52,918 bases of DNA from CAYSWS01 sp964434935 (GCA_964434935.1 CAYSWS010000005.1:1-52918), one strand, 5' to 3'. Shown: positions 32,940 to 41,383, counted from the first letter of the stretch. Made by a program: numbers and translations. The notes: a model not told the origin generated them from the sequence alone.

Positions 32940-32964
32940 TTTAAAGCAGATTATCTTCTCGTTT

Positions 32965-33255
32965 TTACCCACGAAGAGTTCTCAACAACTCTTTGTCTTC
33001 ATAAAGACGGACGATGAATCTCCTCAAAGGTTCATAGGAAAGAACATACTCCCAATTCTTGTCGACTGCTAAATCCTTGGAAATTACCATGAAGATTTTG
33101 ATGATGGTGTCTCCACTTGTAGGCTTGTTGCCAGAAAGGAATCGGCCTATGGTTTTTGGGTTTAAACCGCTAATTCTAGCCAGCTCTTTCTGTGTTATTC
33201 CTTTTTCTTTTAGGTATTCACTAACGATTCTTCGTCTTACACTCTCGTCGTTCAC
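32965..33255 (-). CDS. XRE-family helix-turn-helix regulator, cassette gene 2
   Basis: A 96-residue DNA-binding protein. The helix-turn-helix is at about residues 19-42 (GITQKELARISGLNPKTIGRF, then LSGNKPTSGDTI). The remainder is a short helical tail. It starts at GTG with AAGGAGG upstream. Its own promoter and those of its two neighbours carry the same small palindrome beside the -35, so it is a plausible repressor of all three genes. Confidence 0.8.
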   Translation of the reverse strand: MNDESVRRRIVSEYLKEKGITQKELARISGLNPKTIGRFLSGNKPTSGDTIIKIFMVISKDLAVDKNWEYVLSYEPLRRFIVRLYEDKELLRTLRG

Positions 33256-33288
33256 AGCCTAATTCCTCCTTACTGTTTTATTTGTGCG

Positions 33289-33317
33289 ATTATAGGACAA
33301 AGTTATTAACAAGTCAA
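33289..33317 (-). promoter_or_regulatory. promoter of cassette gene 2
   Basis: TTGACT followed by an 18-bp spacer and TATAAT (33294-33289). The CACTAT-CCT-ATAGTG palindrome adjoins the -35. Confidence 0.7.
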
Positions 33318-33390
33318 CACTATAGGATAGTGGGCCCCCCCCCATACAGAACTTTATCCGAACAAAGTTATTGAATATTTTGGTATAGAA
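33311..33390 (-). repeat. intergenic element, copy C
   Basis: Core CCCCATACAGAACTTTATCC with the GTATAGAAAAAGT tail also present in copy A and the CACTAT-CCT-ATAGTG palindrome. A run of nine C at 33336-33344 replaces the CTCCCC of the other copies. Confidence 0.8.
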
Positions 33391-33399
33391 AAAGTACAG

Positions 33400-33435
33400 G
33401 GCACCTAAAACTTTTGAAAAAGAAATAGGTGCCCC
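33400..33435. terminator. terminator of the 172-residue gene
   Basis: GGGCACCTA and TAGGTGCCC form the stem, related to the hairpin next to copy A. Confidence 0.65.
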
Positions 33436-33454
33436 AAGGGCGATCTTGTAAACA

Positions 33455-33973
33455 TCATGGCGGACAAACCGCTTCAATCTCCAAGACTCGCCAAACAGGA
33501 ACAGAAGTTAGTTCTCCCTCGTCAAGTACAAATGCCCAACCCAGTTCCCGATATTTCTGGTATTCCCCAAGATTTAGCAGATAGATTTTTGCTCTATCGA
33601 GGTTTGTTGGGACGGCTTGGGTGCTGATTGACCAGCCCCCGATAGGAACACAATCTTGGCCAGGCGCGGGTCTGTAGTGTTGGGAATCAAGCTCTGCTTG
33701 TGTTGCTCCTATGCTATAAAGGTATCGTGCCTCGTCTATAGCGTAGTAAGCTTTCTCAGCTTGAGGTGGAAGAAATAGTGCAATGAGCAGCCCCGACACC
33801 GCAATAAATGCATAGATCACGAGAACTCCGCGGTTTCCTCTGTCGTTTTCTTCCTTTCCTTTTCGAATATCAATTACCAAGGCCGCAGAGAGAACGAAGG
33901 CAAACCATATAAGCATAAACCCTGTATACCTAGCGATCGAGGACCAAAAAGCAGCCCAGTCAGTGTAGTACAT
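33455..33973 (-). CDS. hypothetical membrane protein, cassette gene 3
   Basis: A 172-residue protein with two helices (about 13-32 and 46-66) and an extracellular C-terminal domain with two cysteines (QDCVPIGGW and the terminal VCPP). Function unknown. AAGGAG lies seven bases before the ATG. Confidence 0.65.
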   Translation of the reverse strand: MYYTDWAAFWSSIARYTGFMLIWFAFVLSAALVIDIRKGKEENDRGNRGVLVIYAFIAVSGLLIALFLPPQAEKAYYAIDEARYLYSIGATQAELDSQHYRPAPGQDCVPIGGWSISTQAVPTNLDRAKIYLLNLGEYQKYRELGWAFVLDEGELTSVPVWRVLEIEAVCPP

Positions 33974-34030
33974 TTTTCTTCTCCTTATTTGGGATTAGAT
34001 ATGGGAATAACGTGATTATTTCTAAGTGTT

Positions 34031-34059
34031 ATTATCGCAAGTAACAAGGAAACTGCCAA
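34031..34059 (-). promoter_or_regulatory. promoter of cassette gene 3
   Basis: TTGGCA (34059-34054) and GATAAT (34036-34031), 17 bp apart, next to the ACTATCCTATAGT palindrome. Confidence 0.65.
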
Positions 34060-34100
34060 CACTATAGGATAGTAGCTCCCCATACGGAACTTTATCCGAA
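34054..34100 (-). repeat. intergenic element, copy D
   Basis: Core AGCTCCCCATACGGAACTTT plus palindrome ACTATCCTATAGT. It ends the array. The oppositely directed gene at 34146 starts just beyond it. Confidence 0.8.
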
Positions 34101-34145
34101 GTTTAATCCTGTTCGAAATAGATTAATGCATATTATACTTAGGCT

Positions 34146-34898
34146 ATGAAAGTTAAATATATAAAAGACATAGATTATGATTCTGAGATATTGTGGATTA
34201 TGTTGTCCAGTCCTGATCCGGCAGGTAATAAAAACAGAGCAACAAGTATGGGACTGGAAATGAATACCTACGAAAAGATAGCTAAGGCAGAAGATTACAA
34301 GGATATAAAAGATTTCATTCTGAAACTAGTAGAAGAAAAATATAAAGAAAATAGCATTACAATTAGCAAAGCTCCAGCTTTATATCAGAAGGCTTGGAAT
34401 AAAATAAACGATAAATTTTCAGATAATATTGAGAAGATAACAAACACCAAATGGCACCACGACACGTTTTTTGTGGTCTTAAGTCCATTCCACATTGGGG
34501 TCAGCAATACTGGAGGTGATAAAGTCATCAGATCAATTTTTGAAGATCCTGAGGATCAAAAAAGGATCACAGCACATGAGATTTTAATGTCACATATCTG
34601 GAATATCATGTTTGATAGTTTTGGGGATAAAGCAAAGCAGGACTCGTATATGCATTATTGGGGTTTGAATGAAATAGCTACCACTGCTGTTCTTGGGCTC
34701 GAATCGGAGATGAATGATTTATGGACGCAAAATTATAAAGGTTATGATAACTACCTAGGAAACTATCCCCAACTGAAAAAGCTTCAAAATAAAATGAAGG
34801 ATGTATATTTAGCGAAAAATAGCTTTACTGATTTTTTAAATGAGGGAATCTCAATAATCGAGTCAGAATATAAAGAAATCCCGCTGTATTTGATTTAA
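34146..34898 (+). CDS. hypothetical protein with an HE-x4-H motif
   Basis: A soluble 250-residue protein I do not recognise. Residues 144-150 read HEILMSH and residues 174-177 LNEI, which together resemble the ligands of a zinc metallopeptidase, but the spacing is HE-x4-H and not HExxH, so this is only a hint. Lys-rich and AT-rich. TATACT ends six bases before the ATG. Confidence 0.65.
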   Translation: MKVKYIKDIDYDSEILWIMLSSPDPAGNKNRATSMGLEMNTYEKIAKAEDYKDIKDFILKLVEEKYKENSITISKAPALYQKAWNKINDKFSDNIEKITNTKWHHDTFFVVLSPFHIGVSNTGGDKVIRSIFEDPEDQKRITAHEILMSHIWNIMFDSFGDKAKQDSYMHYWGLNEIATTAVLGLESEMNDLWTQNYKGYDNYLGNYPQLKKLQNKMKDVYLAKNSFTDFLNEGISIIESEYKEIPLYLI

Positions 34899-35020
34899 AA
34901 AGCCAGTTTTAATTTCAAAAAAACCGCTACACGTGAGAAATACTAAGACGACCGCTAGGACTAGTTGAAAATACCGGTATATTAGTGAAATTGGGGATTT
35001 CAGAACCTCAGAGCATGCTG

Positions 35021-35095
35021 TGGCTCCCTCGGGTGGACTCGAACCACCAACCTACCGGTTAACAGCCGGGCGCTCTGCCATTGAGCTACGAGGGA
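35021..35095 (-). tRNA. tRNA-Asn(GTT)
   Basis: TCCCTCG pairs with CGAGGGA, anticodon loop CTGTTAA, T arm GTGG-TTCGAGT-CCAC, discriminator G and encoded CCA. The roughly 120 bases before it and 90 after it hold no gene I can see. Confidence 0.95.
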
Positions 35096-35187
35096 TCATG
35101 TTCGTGCAGCATAAAACCTTAGAGAAAACTCCCGCGCTACACGCGTAGAACAAAAAGATGTTATCACAATGATATAGGAAAGTGAAA

Positions 35188-36036
35188 TTACTTGGAAGCC
35201 GCGCCGCTCTTGGCTAGATGATAGATGACAACAATGCCGTAGAAGGCATTAAAACCCAAGAACCAATAGGGAAAGGCCGGTTCCGATCCCACCAGTATAA
35301 AGGCCACTTCCATGCTCAAGGGCAAAGTAATAGTGTGTAGGGCTATCTTGTAATAAGTCCTGAAATTCTTCTTCATTTTCAAAACATTTCCCATAGCCAT
35401 AAGTATCAAGGCCACTAAAAAGAGATAGGCTAATCTAAAAGCCATAAAGTAAAAAAGCGTTCCCACTAGGACAAAAGAAATAATGAGCAGCGGAATATAT
35501 TTTGAAAAAGACCTTACATTTTCGACCAAAGCCGTCACATCATCCTTGGTCACCTTACCATCAGGCATGGTTTCCAGCGGATAGACCTCAATTCGGTTCT
35601 GATTGCCCAGCACTATCAAATTCACATCATTTACGATCATGAAAGTATCCATCTCTTCCAGATCGTTGATGGTGCCTTGGTGGTCCAGGACAACCAAATT
35701 CTCGGGGAAATCAACTTCTTCGGCGGTGAAGAATTCCGGAGCTTTTATGGCAAAGGGCTCGGGCTGGTTAATTTGCCACATGCCGTCTTGTACGGTTATT
35801 TCCAGGCGGCTAGGGTAAGTAGCCAAGAATTCGTCCAGCAAATTGTTGAGGATGTTTCGAACCCTGGGTATGGCCGGAACGGCAAACCTGACCGTGGTAA
35901 GCAGTGTGGCCACCAGCGCCAAACTAATAAAATACTTAAAAGAAAAATCAGCCTTAACTTTGAGCAGGTCTTTGTAGTAGTCCACATCGATCAAACTTCT
36001 TCTGTAGACATACCAGAAAGCTTTCAGTCGTTTCAT
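35188..36036 (-). CDS. DUF1189 family membrane protein
   Basis: 282 residues: one helix near residue 35-55, an extracellular domain (about 60-175), then four helices. The architecture and the opening FWYVYRRSLIDVDYYKDLLK fit DUF1189, a family of unknown role. TAAACT ends six bases before the ATG. It is divergent from the suf operon. Confidence 0.75.
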   Translation of the reverse strand: MKRLKAFWYVYRRSLIDVDYYKDLLKVKADFSFKYFISLALVATLLTTVRFAVPAIPRVRNILNNLLDEFLATYPSRLEITVQDGMWQINQPEPFAIKAPEFFTAEEVDFPENLVVLDHQGTINDLEEMDTFMIVNDVNLIVLGNQNRIEVYPLETMPDGKVTKDDVTALVENVRSFSKYIPLLIISFVLVGTLFYFMAFRLAYLFLVALILMAMGNVLKMKKNFRTYYKIALHTITLPLSMEVAFILVGSEPAFPYWFLGFNAFYGIVVIYHLAKSGAASK

Positions 36037-36066
36037 GAAATAAGTTTAGCATATTAATAGTGCGGG

Positions 36067-36102
36067 TTGACAAGCAGGTATTATATCGATTAGTATCAAT
36101 AT
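36067..36102 (+). promoter_or_regulatory. suf operon promoter with overlapping operator
   Basis: TTGACA (36067-36072), 18-bp spacer, TAGTAT (36091-36096). An 8-4-8 inverted repeat ATATCGAT-TAGT-ATCAATAT (36083-36102) covers the -10 and the start site, an ideal place for autorepression by the ArsR-type protein that follows. Confidence 0.7.
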
Positions 36103-36103
36103 G

Positions 36104-36400
36104 ATGAGCGGAAAAACTTATTGTACACACTGTTTCAAGACCTTGGGAGTCCCATCCAGGATGGGGATATATAAGTATTTGCGCGATAAAGGAACGTGCT
36201 CGGTGGGGGAGGTAGTGGAAAACACTGATCTTACGCAGCCTACCGTTTCATACCATTTGAGCGAAATGAAAAAAAGCGGTTTGTTGAAAAGCGAGAAAAG
36301 GGGCAAAGAGGTTTTTTATACCATCAGCGCAAAGTGTCCGCATATGAACGTGGAGTGTGTCATGGAAAACGTTAATTTTAGGCAGGTATTTCATGTCTGA
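36104..36400 (+). CDS. ArsR-type regulator of the suf operon, possible Fe-S sensor
   Basis: A 98-residue winged helix protein (HTH at about 33-60: CSVGEVVENTDLTQPTVSYHL) with five cysteines: C7 and C10 in YCTHC, C32, and C78 and C85 in KCPHMNVEC. First gene of a complete Fe-S assembly operon, like SufR in other bacteria, so I infer that it senses cluster supply and represses its own operon. SufR proper is larger, with a different Cys pattern. Two ATGs are adjacent (36101, 36104); the second is at the expected transcription start. sufC overlaps its end by eight bases. Confidence 0.8.
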   Translation: MSGKTYCTHCFKTLGVPSRMGIYKYLRDKGTCSVGEVVENTDLTQPTVSYHLSEMKKSGLLKSEKRGKEVFYTISAKCPHMNVECVMENVNFRQVFHV

Positions 36401-37133
36401 CATTTTGGATATCAAAGGTCTGGAGGTTTCGGCCGAAGGTAAAAAGATCATCAAGGGTGTGAGCTTGGCTTTGGAGGAGGGCAAGATCAATGTTCTCATG
36501 GGCCCCAACGGCTCCGGCAAAAGCACTTTAGCTCAGGTTCTCATGGGCCACCCGGGATTTACTGTAGATAAAGGCACCGTTAATTTTGACGGTAAGAGTA
36601 TTTTAGAGTTGGCGCCGGACGAAAGATCGGCTCAAGGTATTTTCTTATCCTTCCAGTACCCCAGCGAAGTCCCCGGTGTGACCATTTCCAGTTATTTGCG
36701 CCTGGTCTATAACAAGAAATTTGAGCAGAACCTGACGCCGGTGAAATTCAGAGCTTTTATAAAGGAAAAAATGGAGTTGCTAGGCATTGATGAGAGTTTT
36801 TTAAGCAGATATCTTAACGAAGGCTTTTCCGGCGGTGAAAAAAAGAGGATGGAGATCCTGCAGATGCTGGTACTGGAGCCAAAATTGGCTATTTTGGACG
36901 AGACCGACAGCGGTTTGGACATAGACGCCATCAAGGTGGTAGCTGAAGCGGTTGGTGCCCTGCATAAAAAGACCCAGATGACGGTGCTACTCATTACCCA
37001 CTACAGCCGAATTTTGCAATATATTGAACCGGATAAGGTTTTTGTCATGCAGGACGGCAGTATTACCAGGTTCGGCGGCAGAGAGCTGGCACAAGAGTTG
37101 GAGGAAAAGGGCTACGCTCCTTTTGGCGAATAA
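36393..37133 (+). CDS. sufC: Fe-S assembly ATPase SufC
   Basis: ABC-type ATPase of the SufBCD scaffold. Walker A MGPNGSGKST near residue 36, signature FSGGEKKRMEI, and Walker B LAILDETDSGLD, all as in SufC. 246 residues, normal length. ATG 36393 (MSDILDIKGLEV) overlaps the regulator; sufB starts inside its stop codon. Confidence 0.96.
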   Translation: MSDILDIKGLEVSAEGKKIIKGVSLALEEGKINVLMGPNGSGKSTLAQVLMGHPGFTVDKGTVNFDGKSILELAPDERSAQGIFLSFQYPSEVPGVTISSYLRLVYNKKFEQNLTPVKFRAFIKEKMELLGIDESFLSRYLNEGFSGGEKKRMEILQMLVLEPKLAILDETDSGLDIDAIKVVAEAVGALHKKTQMTVLLITHYSRILQYIEPDKVFVMQDGSITRFGGRELAQELEEKGYAPFGE

Positions 37134-38569
37134 TGGGTAAAAAGCAGCTGGAGGCAAAAGCAAAGAAAAAGACCGTCGATCCCATTTCTTCTGATTACAA
37201 GAGCAAATACGGTTTTAGCAAGCCTGAGAACTATGTCTTCAAAAGCAAAAGAGGCCTGAGTGAGGAGGTTGTCAGAGAGATCTCGCATATGAAGGATGAG
37301 CCGGAATGGATGCTTGATCTTAGGTTGAAAGCGCTGGAAGTGTTCTTTCGAAAACCCACCCCGACCTGGGGCGGTGACCTCTCCCACATCAACTACGACG
37401 AAATTTATTATTATCTCAAACCCACCGCCAAAGCCGAAAGAAGCTGGGATGATGTTCCTCAGGAGATGAAGAACACCTTTGATAGGTTGGGCGTGCCGGA
37501 AGCGGAAAAGAAATTCTTATCCGGCGTGAAAGCCCAGTATGACAGCGAGGTTATCTATGATTCCCTGAGAGAAGAGCTGGCCGAAGAAGGCATCATCTTT
37601 TTAAGCACCGATGACGCTCTCAAAAAATATCCTGAATTTTTCAGGGAATACTTTGGCAAGATCATTCCCCCCAACGACAACAAATTCGCGGCTCTAAACA
37701 GCGCCGTGTGGAGTGGGGGCTCATTTGTCTACATTCCTAAAGGTGTGAAAGTGAAGCGGCCTCTGCAGGCATATTTCAGGATAAACGCGCAGAACATGGG
37801 GCAGTTTGAGCGTACTCTCATCATTGCCGATGAAGGCAGCTACGCCCACTACGTGGAGGGCTGCACGGCGCCTGTGTATTCCACGGACTCTTTGCATGCC
37901 GCCGTGGTTGAGGTCATTGTCAAACCCGGAGCCAGATTTAGGTACACTACCATCCAGAATTGGTCCGGAGATGTTTATAATCTGGTCACCAAGCGCGCTC
38001 GGGTGGAAAAGGACGCCATCATGGAGTGGGTGGACGGAAATCTGGGTTCCAAGCTGACCATGAAGTACCCCTCCTGCTTTTTGGTAGGCGAAAGAGCGCA
38101 CGGTGAGGTTTTATCCATTGCTTATGCCAATAAAAATCAACACCAGGATGCCGGGGCCAAGATGATACATACAGCTTCCAATACCAGTTCGAGCATTATT
38201 TCCAAATCAGTCAGTCTGCACGGCGGACGAACCAGCTACAGAGGCATGGTAACGGTCTCTCCGCAGGCTAAGCACGTGAAAAGCCGGGTTGAGTGTGATG
38301 CTCTTATTCTGGACAGCCAGTCTGCCTCTGATACGTTCCCACGTATGCAGATCGATGAGAGTTCAGCCAATGTAGAGCATGAAGCCACCGTAAGCAAAAT
38401 AGGTGAAGAAAAGCTGTTTTACTTGATGAGCCGGGGTTTAACGGAGACGGAGGCCATGAGTTTGATGGTGTCCGGCTTCATCGAACCTATTGTCAAGGAA
38501 TTACCGTTGGAATATGCTGTGGAGCTCAACCGCTTGATCGAAATGGAGATGGAAGGGAGTGTAGGTTAA
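37133..38569 (+). CDS. sufB: Fe-S cluster scaffold SufB
   Basis: Scaffold on which clusters are built with SufC and SufD. 478 residues with the family stretches FVYIPKGVKVKRPLQAYFRIN, YVEGCTAP, TTIQNWS and RNA-like end SRGLTETEAMSLMV-SGF. It starts in the sufC stop codon and ends in the sufD start codon. Confidence 0.96.
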   Translation: MGKKQLEAKAKKKTVDPISSDYKSKYGFSKPENYVFKSKRGLSEEVVREISHMKDEPEWMLDLRLKALEVFFRKPTPTWGGDLSHINYDEIYYYLKPTAKAERSWDDVPQEMKNTFDRLGVPEAEKKFLSGVKAQYDSEVIYDSLREELAEEGIIFLSTDDALKKYPEFFREYFGKIIPPNDNKFAALNSAVWSGGSFVYIPKGVKVKRPLQAYFRINAQNMGQFERTLIIADEGSYAHYVEGCTAPVYSTDSLHAAVVEVIVKPGARFRYTTIQNWSGDVYNLVTKRARVEKDAIMEWVDGNLGSKLTMKYPSCFLVGERAHGEVLSIAYANKNQHQDAGAKMIHTASNTSSSIISKSVSLHGGRTSYRGMVTVSPQAKHVKSRVECDALILDSQSASDTFPRMQIDESSANVEHEATVSKIGEEKLFYLMSRGLTETEAMSLMVSGFIEPIVKELPLEYAVELNRLIEMEMEGSVG

Positions 38570-39159
38570 TGAAGACGCAGCTGGTGTCCGTGCAAGAAAA
38601 TACCGTGCTCAAAGTTGTGGAAGATACGCAGTTTGTGCTTGGTGTGGCGGAGTTTAGTCCGGAGAAGAACTATGCATTGTCGTTGATGTTCGAAAAACCC
38701 GGAGTAGAGGCGGAAATTGTGGGCATTTTTAGACTTTCTCAAGGTCAAGCTCTCAATTTGGCTACTTCCGCCGTGCACAAGGCACCTCAAACCAAATGTT
38801 TTACCTATGTTAAAGGGGTTTTGCTGGACAATGCCCGCTCTGATTATGTGGGCAAGATCATTATTGAAAAAAAAGCCCAGCAGACCAGTTCTTATCTGGA
38901 AGAAAATGTTATTGTGGTGGGAGAAAACACGCATAACAATTCACAGCCCATTTTGGAGATCGAGGCCGATGACGTGAAAGCCTCCCATGGAGCCACTACG
39001 GGCAGAATTGATGATGAGCAAATTTATTACCTGCGCACCAGGGGACTTTCCAACCAAGAAGCGGAAAACGTTATCATAGAGGGATTTTTCAATAGCTTAC
39101 TAAACAGGATAAAAGATGAGAAAATAAGGCATAAAGTTGCTGAAAAACTATATGCTTGA
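38569..39159 (+). CDS. sufD: short SufD-like scaffold partner
   Basis: 196 residues, less than half of classical SufD (about 420). The kept part is the C-terminal beta helix and tail: ASHGATTGRIDDEQIYYLRTRGLSNQEAENVII is the usual SufB/SufD C-terminal signature, including the His used in cluster assembly. The N-terminal domain is gone. It overlaps sufB by one base and sufS by eight. Confidence 0.85.
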   Translation: MKTQLVSVQENTVLKVVEDTQFVLGVAEFSPEKNYALSLMFEKPGVEAEIVGIFRLSQGQALNLATSAVHKAPQTKCFTYVKGVLLDNARSDYVGKIIIEKKAQQTSSYLEENVIVVGENTHNNSQPILEIEADDVKASHGATTGRIDDEQIYYLRTRGLSNQEAENVIIEGFFNSLLNRIKDEKIRHKVAEKLYA

Positions 39160-40375
39160 TACAGCTAAGATCAGACAGGATTTCCCTATTTTAGAGAGAA
39201 AAGTGAATGGCCATAAGCTGGTTTATCTTGATAATGCCGCCACTTCACAAAAACCCGTACAGGTCATTGAGGCTGTGGCCGAATATTATAAAAAGCATAA
39301 CGCTAACGTGCACCGCGGCATCCACGCCCTGAGCGAAGAGGCTTCAGGTCTTTATGAAAAGGCCAGAAAGAATGTGTCAGCCATTTTGGGAGCCGACCGT
39401 CCAAAAGAGGTGATTTTTACTTCAGGATCAACAGAATCCTTGAATTTGGTGGCTTTTGGTTGGGGGTTGAAAAATCTGCAAGAAAATGACGTGATCCTAG
39501 TCAGTGACGCAGAACATCACAGCAATTTGGTGTCTTGGCAAGTTGCAGCCGCCAAAACGGGGGCAAAGTTGGCACTTTTACCCGCCAGCCAAGCAGTTGA
39601 GGGTGATATTTTGCCGATGTTAAAGGAAATGCTCAATGAGAGAGTAAAGATAGTATCCTTATCACACGCCGGAAACGTTACCGGGGCCATATTTCCCATC
39701 AAAGAGGTAGTTAAAGAAGCCAAGAAAGTTGGTGCTTTGGTATGTGTGGACGGCGCTCAAGCCGCACCCCATTTGGCTGTAGATGTGAAAAGCTTAGGTT
39801 GTGATTTTTATGCGCTATCGGCGCACAAGATGCTGGGACCCACCGGGGTGGGGGTGCTGTGGGCCAAAGGGGAAATACTGGAGGACATGGATCCTTTGAT
39901 GTATGGCGGGGGCATGATCCGCGAAGTGCAGGAGCAGACGGCAACTTGGGCGGACGCGCCGGAGAAGTTCGAAGCCGGAACCCCGAATGTGGCCGGAGTG
40001 ATAGGGTTTTCAGCCGCAATAGATTATTTGCAGAAGGTAGGCATGACCAATGTCAGACAACACGAGTTGGAGTTAAATAAATATGCTTTGGAAGAACTGC
40101 AAAAGATCGACGGTTTAAACATTATCGGGCCAAAAGATCCTGAACATAGGACCGGCCTAGTGTCTTTTGTGCTGGAAAACCTGCATCCTCATGATGTGGC
40201 GGCTGTTTTGGACAGTCGAGGAGTGGCGGTAAGGTCAGGTCATCACTGTGCCATGCCTCTGCATAAAAAACTGAGCGTCAACGCTTCCACCAGAGCCAGT
40301 TATTATCTCTACAATACCAAGGAAGAAATCGATGCCTTAGTCGAAGGTTTAAAGGAAGCTAAAAAGATCTTATGA
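39152..40375 (+). CDS. sufS: cysteine desulfurase SufS
   Basis: PLP enzyme that takes sulfur from cysteine. PLP lysine K226 in LSAHKMLGP, catalytic C366 in RSGHHCAMPL, and EHHSNLVSWQ, HAGNVTGAI and VDGAQAAPH around the cofactor. 407 residues. ATG 39152 lies within the sufD end. Confidence 0.96.
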   Translation: MLDTAKIRQDFPILERKVNGHKLVYLDNAATSQKPVQVIEAVAEYYKKHNANVHRGIHALSEEASGLYEKARKNVSAILGADRPKEVIFTSGSTESLNLVAFGWGLKNLQENDVILVSDAEHHSNLVSWQVAAAKTGAKLALLPASQAVEGDILPMLKEMLNERVKIVSLSHAGNVTGAIFPIKEVVKEAKKVGALVCVDGAQAAPHLAVDVKSLGCDFYALSAHKMLGPTGVGVLWAKGEILEDMDPLMYGGGMIREVQEQTATWADAPEKFEAGTPNVAGVIGFSAAIDYLQKVGMTNVRQHELELNKYALEELQKIDGLNIIGPKDPEHRTGLVSFVLENLHPHDVAAVLDSRGVAVRSGHHCAMPLHKKLSVNASTRASYYLYNTKEEIDALVEGLKEAKKIL

Positions 40376-40746
40376 ACAATATTTACCGAGAACAACTCAT
40401 GGAGCACTACAAGCACCCTCAAAATAGGGGAAAAATGAATGACGCCACCGTAGAGGTGACCGAAAACAATCCTTTGTGCGGAGATGTAATAGACATGCAG
40501 TTGAAAGTGGACGGAGACATAATACAAGACGTCATGTTCGATGGCAGTGCCTGCGCCGTGACCGTGGCGGCATCTTCAGTGCTAACAGAGGCGGTAAAAG
40601 GCCTATCACTGAGACAAGCCAAAAAAATGACCAAAGAAGAACTAATTAAGCTTTTGGGTGTAGAATTGACCACCAGCCGGGTAAAGTGTGCTTCATTACC
40701 CTTGGAGGCGTTACATAATTTGATACAAAAATATGAGTCAGCCTAA
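40372..40746 (+). CDS. sufU: sulfur transfer protein SufU
   Basis: Zinc protein that passes sulfur from SufS to SufB in bacteria lacking SufE. The four ligands are C36 and D38 in PLCGD, C61 in GSACAVT and C106 in RVKCASLP. 124 residues. It overlaps sufS by four bases. Confidence 0.93.
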   Translation: MNNIYREQLMEHYKHPQNRGKMNDATVEVTENNPLCGDVIDMQLKVDGDIIQDVMFDGSACAVTVAASSVLTEAVKGLSLRQAKKMTKEELIKLLGVELTTSRVKCASLPLEALHNLIQKYESA

Positions 40747-40975
40747 AAAAAAAGGAACAGAGATCAGGATCAGCAAAGACATGAACTTGGCGGATGTCAT
40801 TTTTAAATGGCCAGAGACGGCCGAGGTGTTCATGGATTATGGACTACATTGTGTAGGGTGTATTGCCGCCGGATTTGATACCATAGAGATGGGAGCTAAA
40901 GCGCATGCTCTGCCTGATGAAGAGATAGACGAAATGGTCGCTCGTGCCAATGAAGTTGCCTTGTATTCTGAATAA
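40733..40975 (+). CDS. DUF1858 domain protein
   Basis: An 80-residue protein of the DUF1858 type: ISKDMNLADVIFKWPETAEVFMDYGLHCVGC with the CVGC motif near residue 41. The domain is often found with Fe-S and redox proteins. It overlaps the end of sufU, so it belongs to the suf operon and may act in cluster handling or targeting. Confidence 0.88.
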   Translation: MSQPKKKGTEIRISKDMNLADVIFKWPETAEVFMDYGLHCVGCIAAGFDTIEMGAKAHALPDEEIDEMVARANEVALYSE

Positions 40976-41008
40976 GTCGGACAGTATTAACTTAAAGAAA
41001 GATATTTA

Positions 41009-41383
41009 ATGCAGTATCAAATCACTTCCGATAACATAGAAATTTCTCCCAGTATGAAAACTTTGGCTAAGGAGAAATTCAGCAAGATAGAAAAAAGATT
41101 GACGGAAAAAGAATTGGAAGAAGCCATGGTTCGAATAGTGCTAAACAAGAGCGGAGCCGAGGACGAATTTAGAGTGAAAATAGAGCTATCTTATGGCGGG
41201 AAAAAATACTTTGCCTCCGAGAGGGATTATCTGTTAGAATCTGCATTAATAAAAACGGTAGAAGAGGTGGAAAAAATGCGTCGACGTGACGACATTTCTT
41301 ACATTGAGGATTGGAAGGAACAAAGGGAAGTGAAAAGGGCTGCCATAGATGAGGAGCTGCTCAAAGAAGAGGTTGACGAGTAG
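41009..41383 (+). CDS. ribosome hibernation promoting factor (HPF/RaiA family)
   Basis: 124 residues with the short HPF fold: ITSDNIEISPSMKTLAKEKFSKIEKRL, then a basic YASERDYLLESALIKTVEEVE-type second helix. It would bind the 30S decoding site and inactivate ribosomes in starvation. It follows the suf operon by 33 bases. No C-terminal dimerisation domain, so it is the short form. Confidence 0.83.
   Translation: MQYQITSDNIEISPSMKTLAKEKFSKIEKRLTEKELEEAMVRIVLNKSGAEDEFRVKIELSYGGKKYFASERDYLLESALIKTVEEVEKMRRRDDISYIEDWKEQREVKRAAIDEELLKEEVDE

Noticed and set aside
32310..34100. Insertion sequence or transposon
   Set aside because: No transposase, and the repeats are in the same direction between genes and not terminal inverted repeats.
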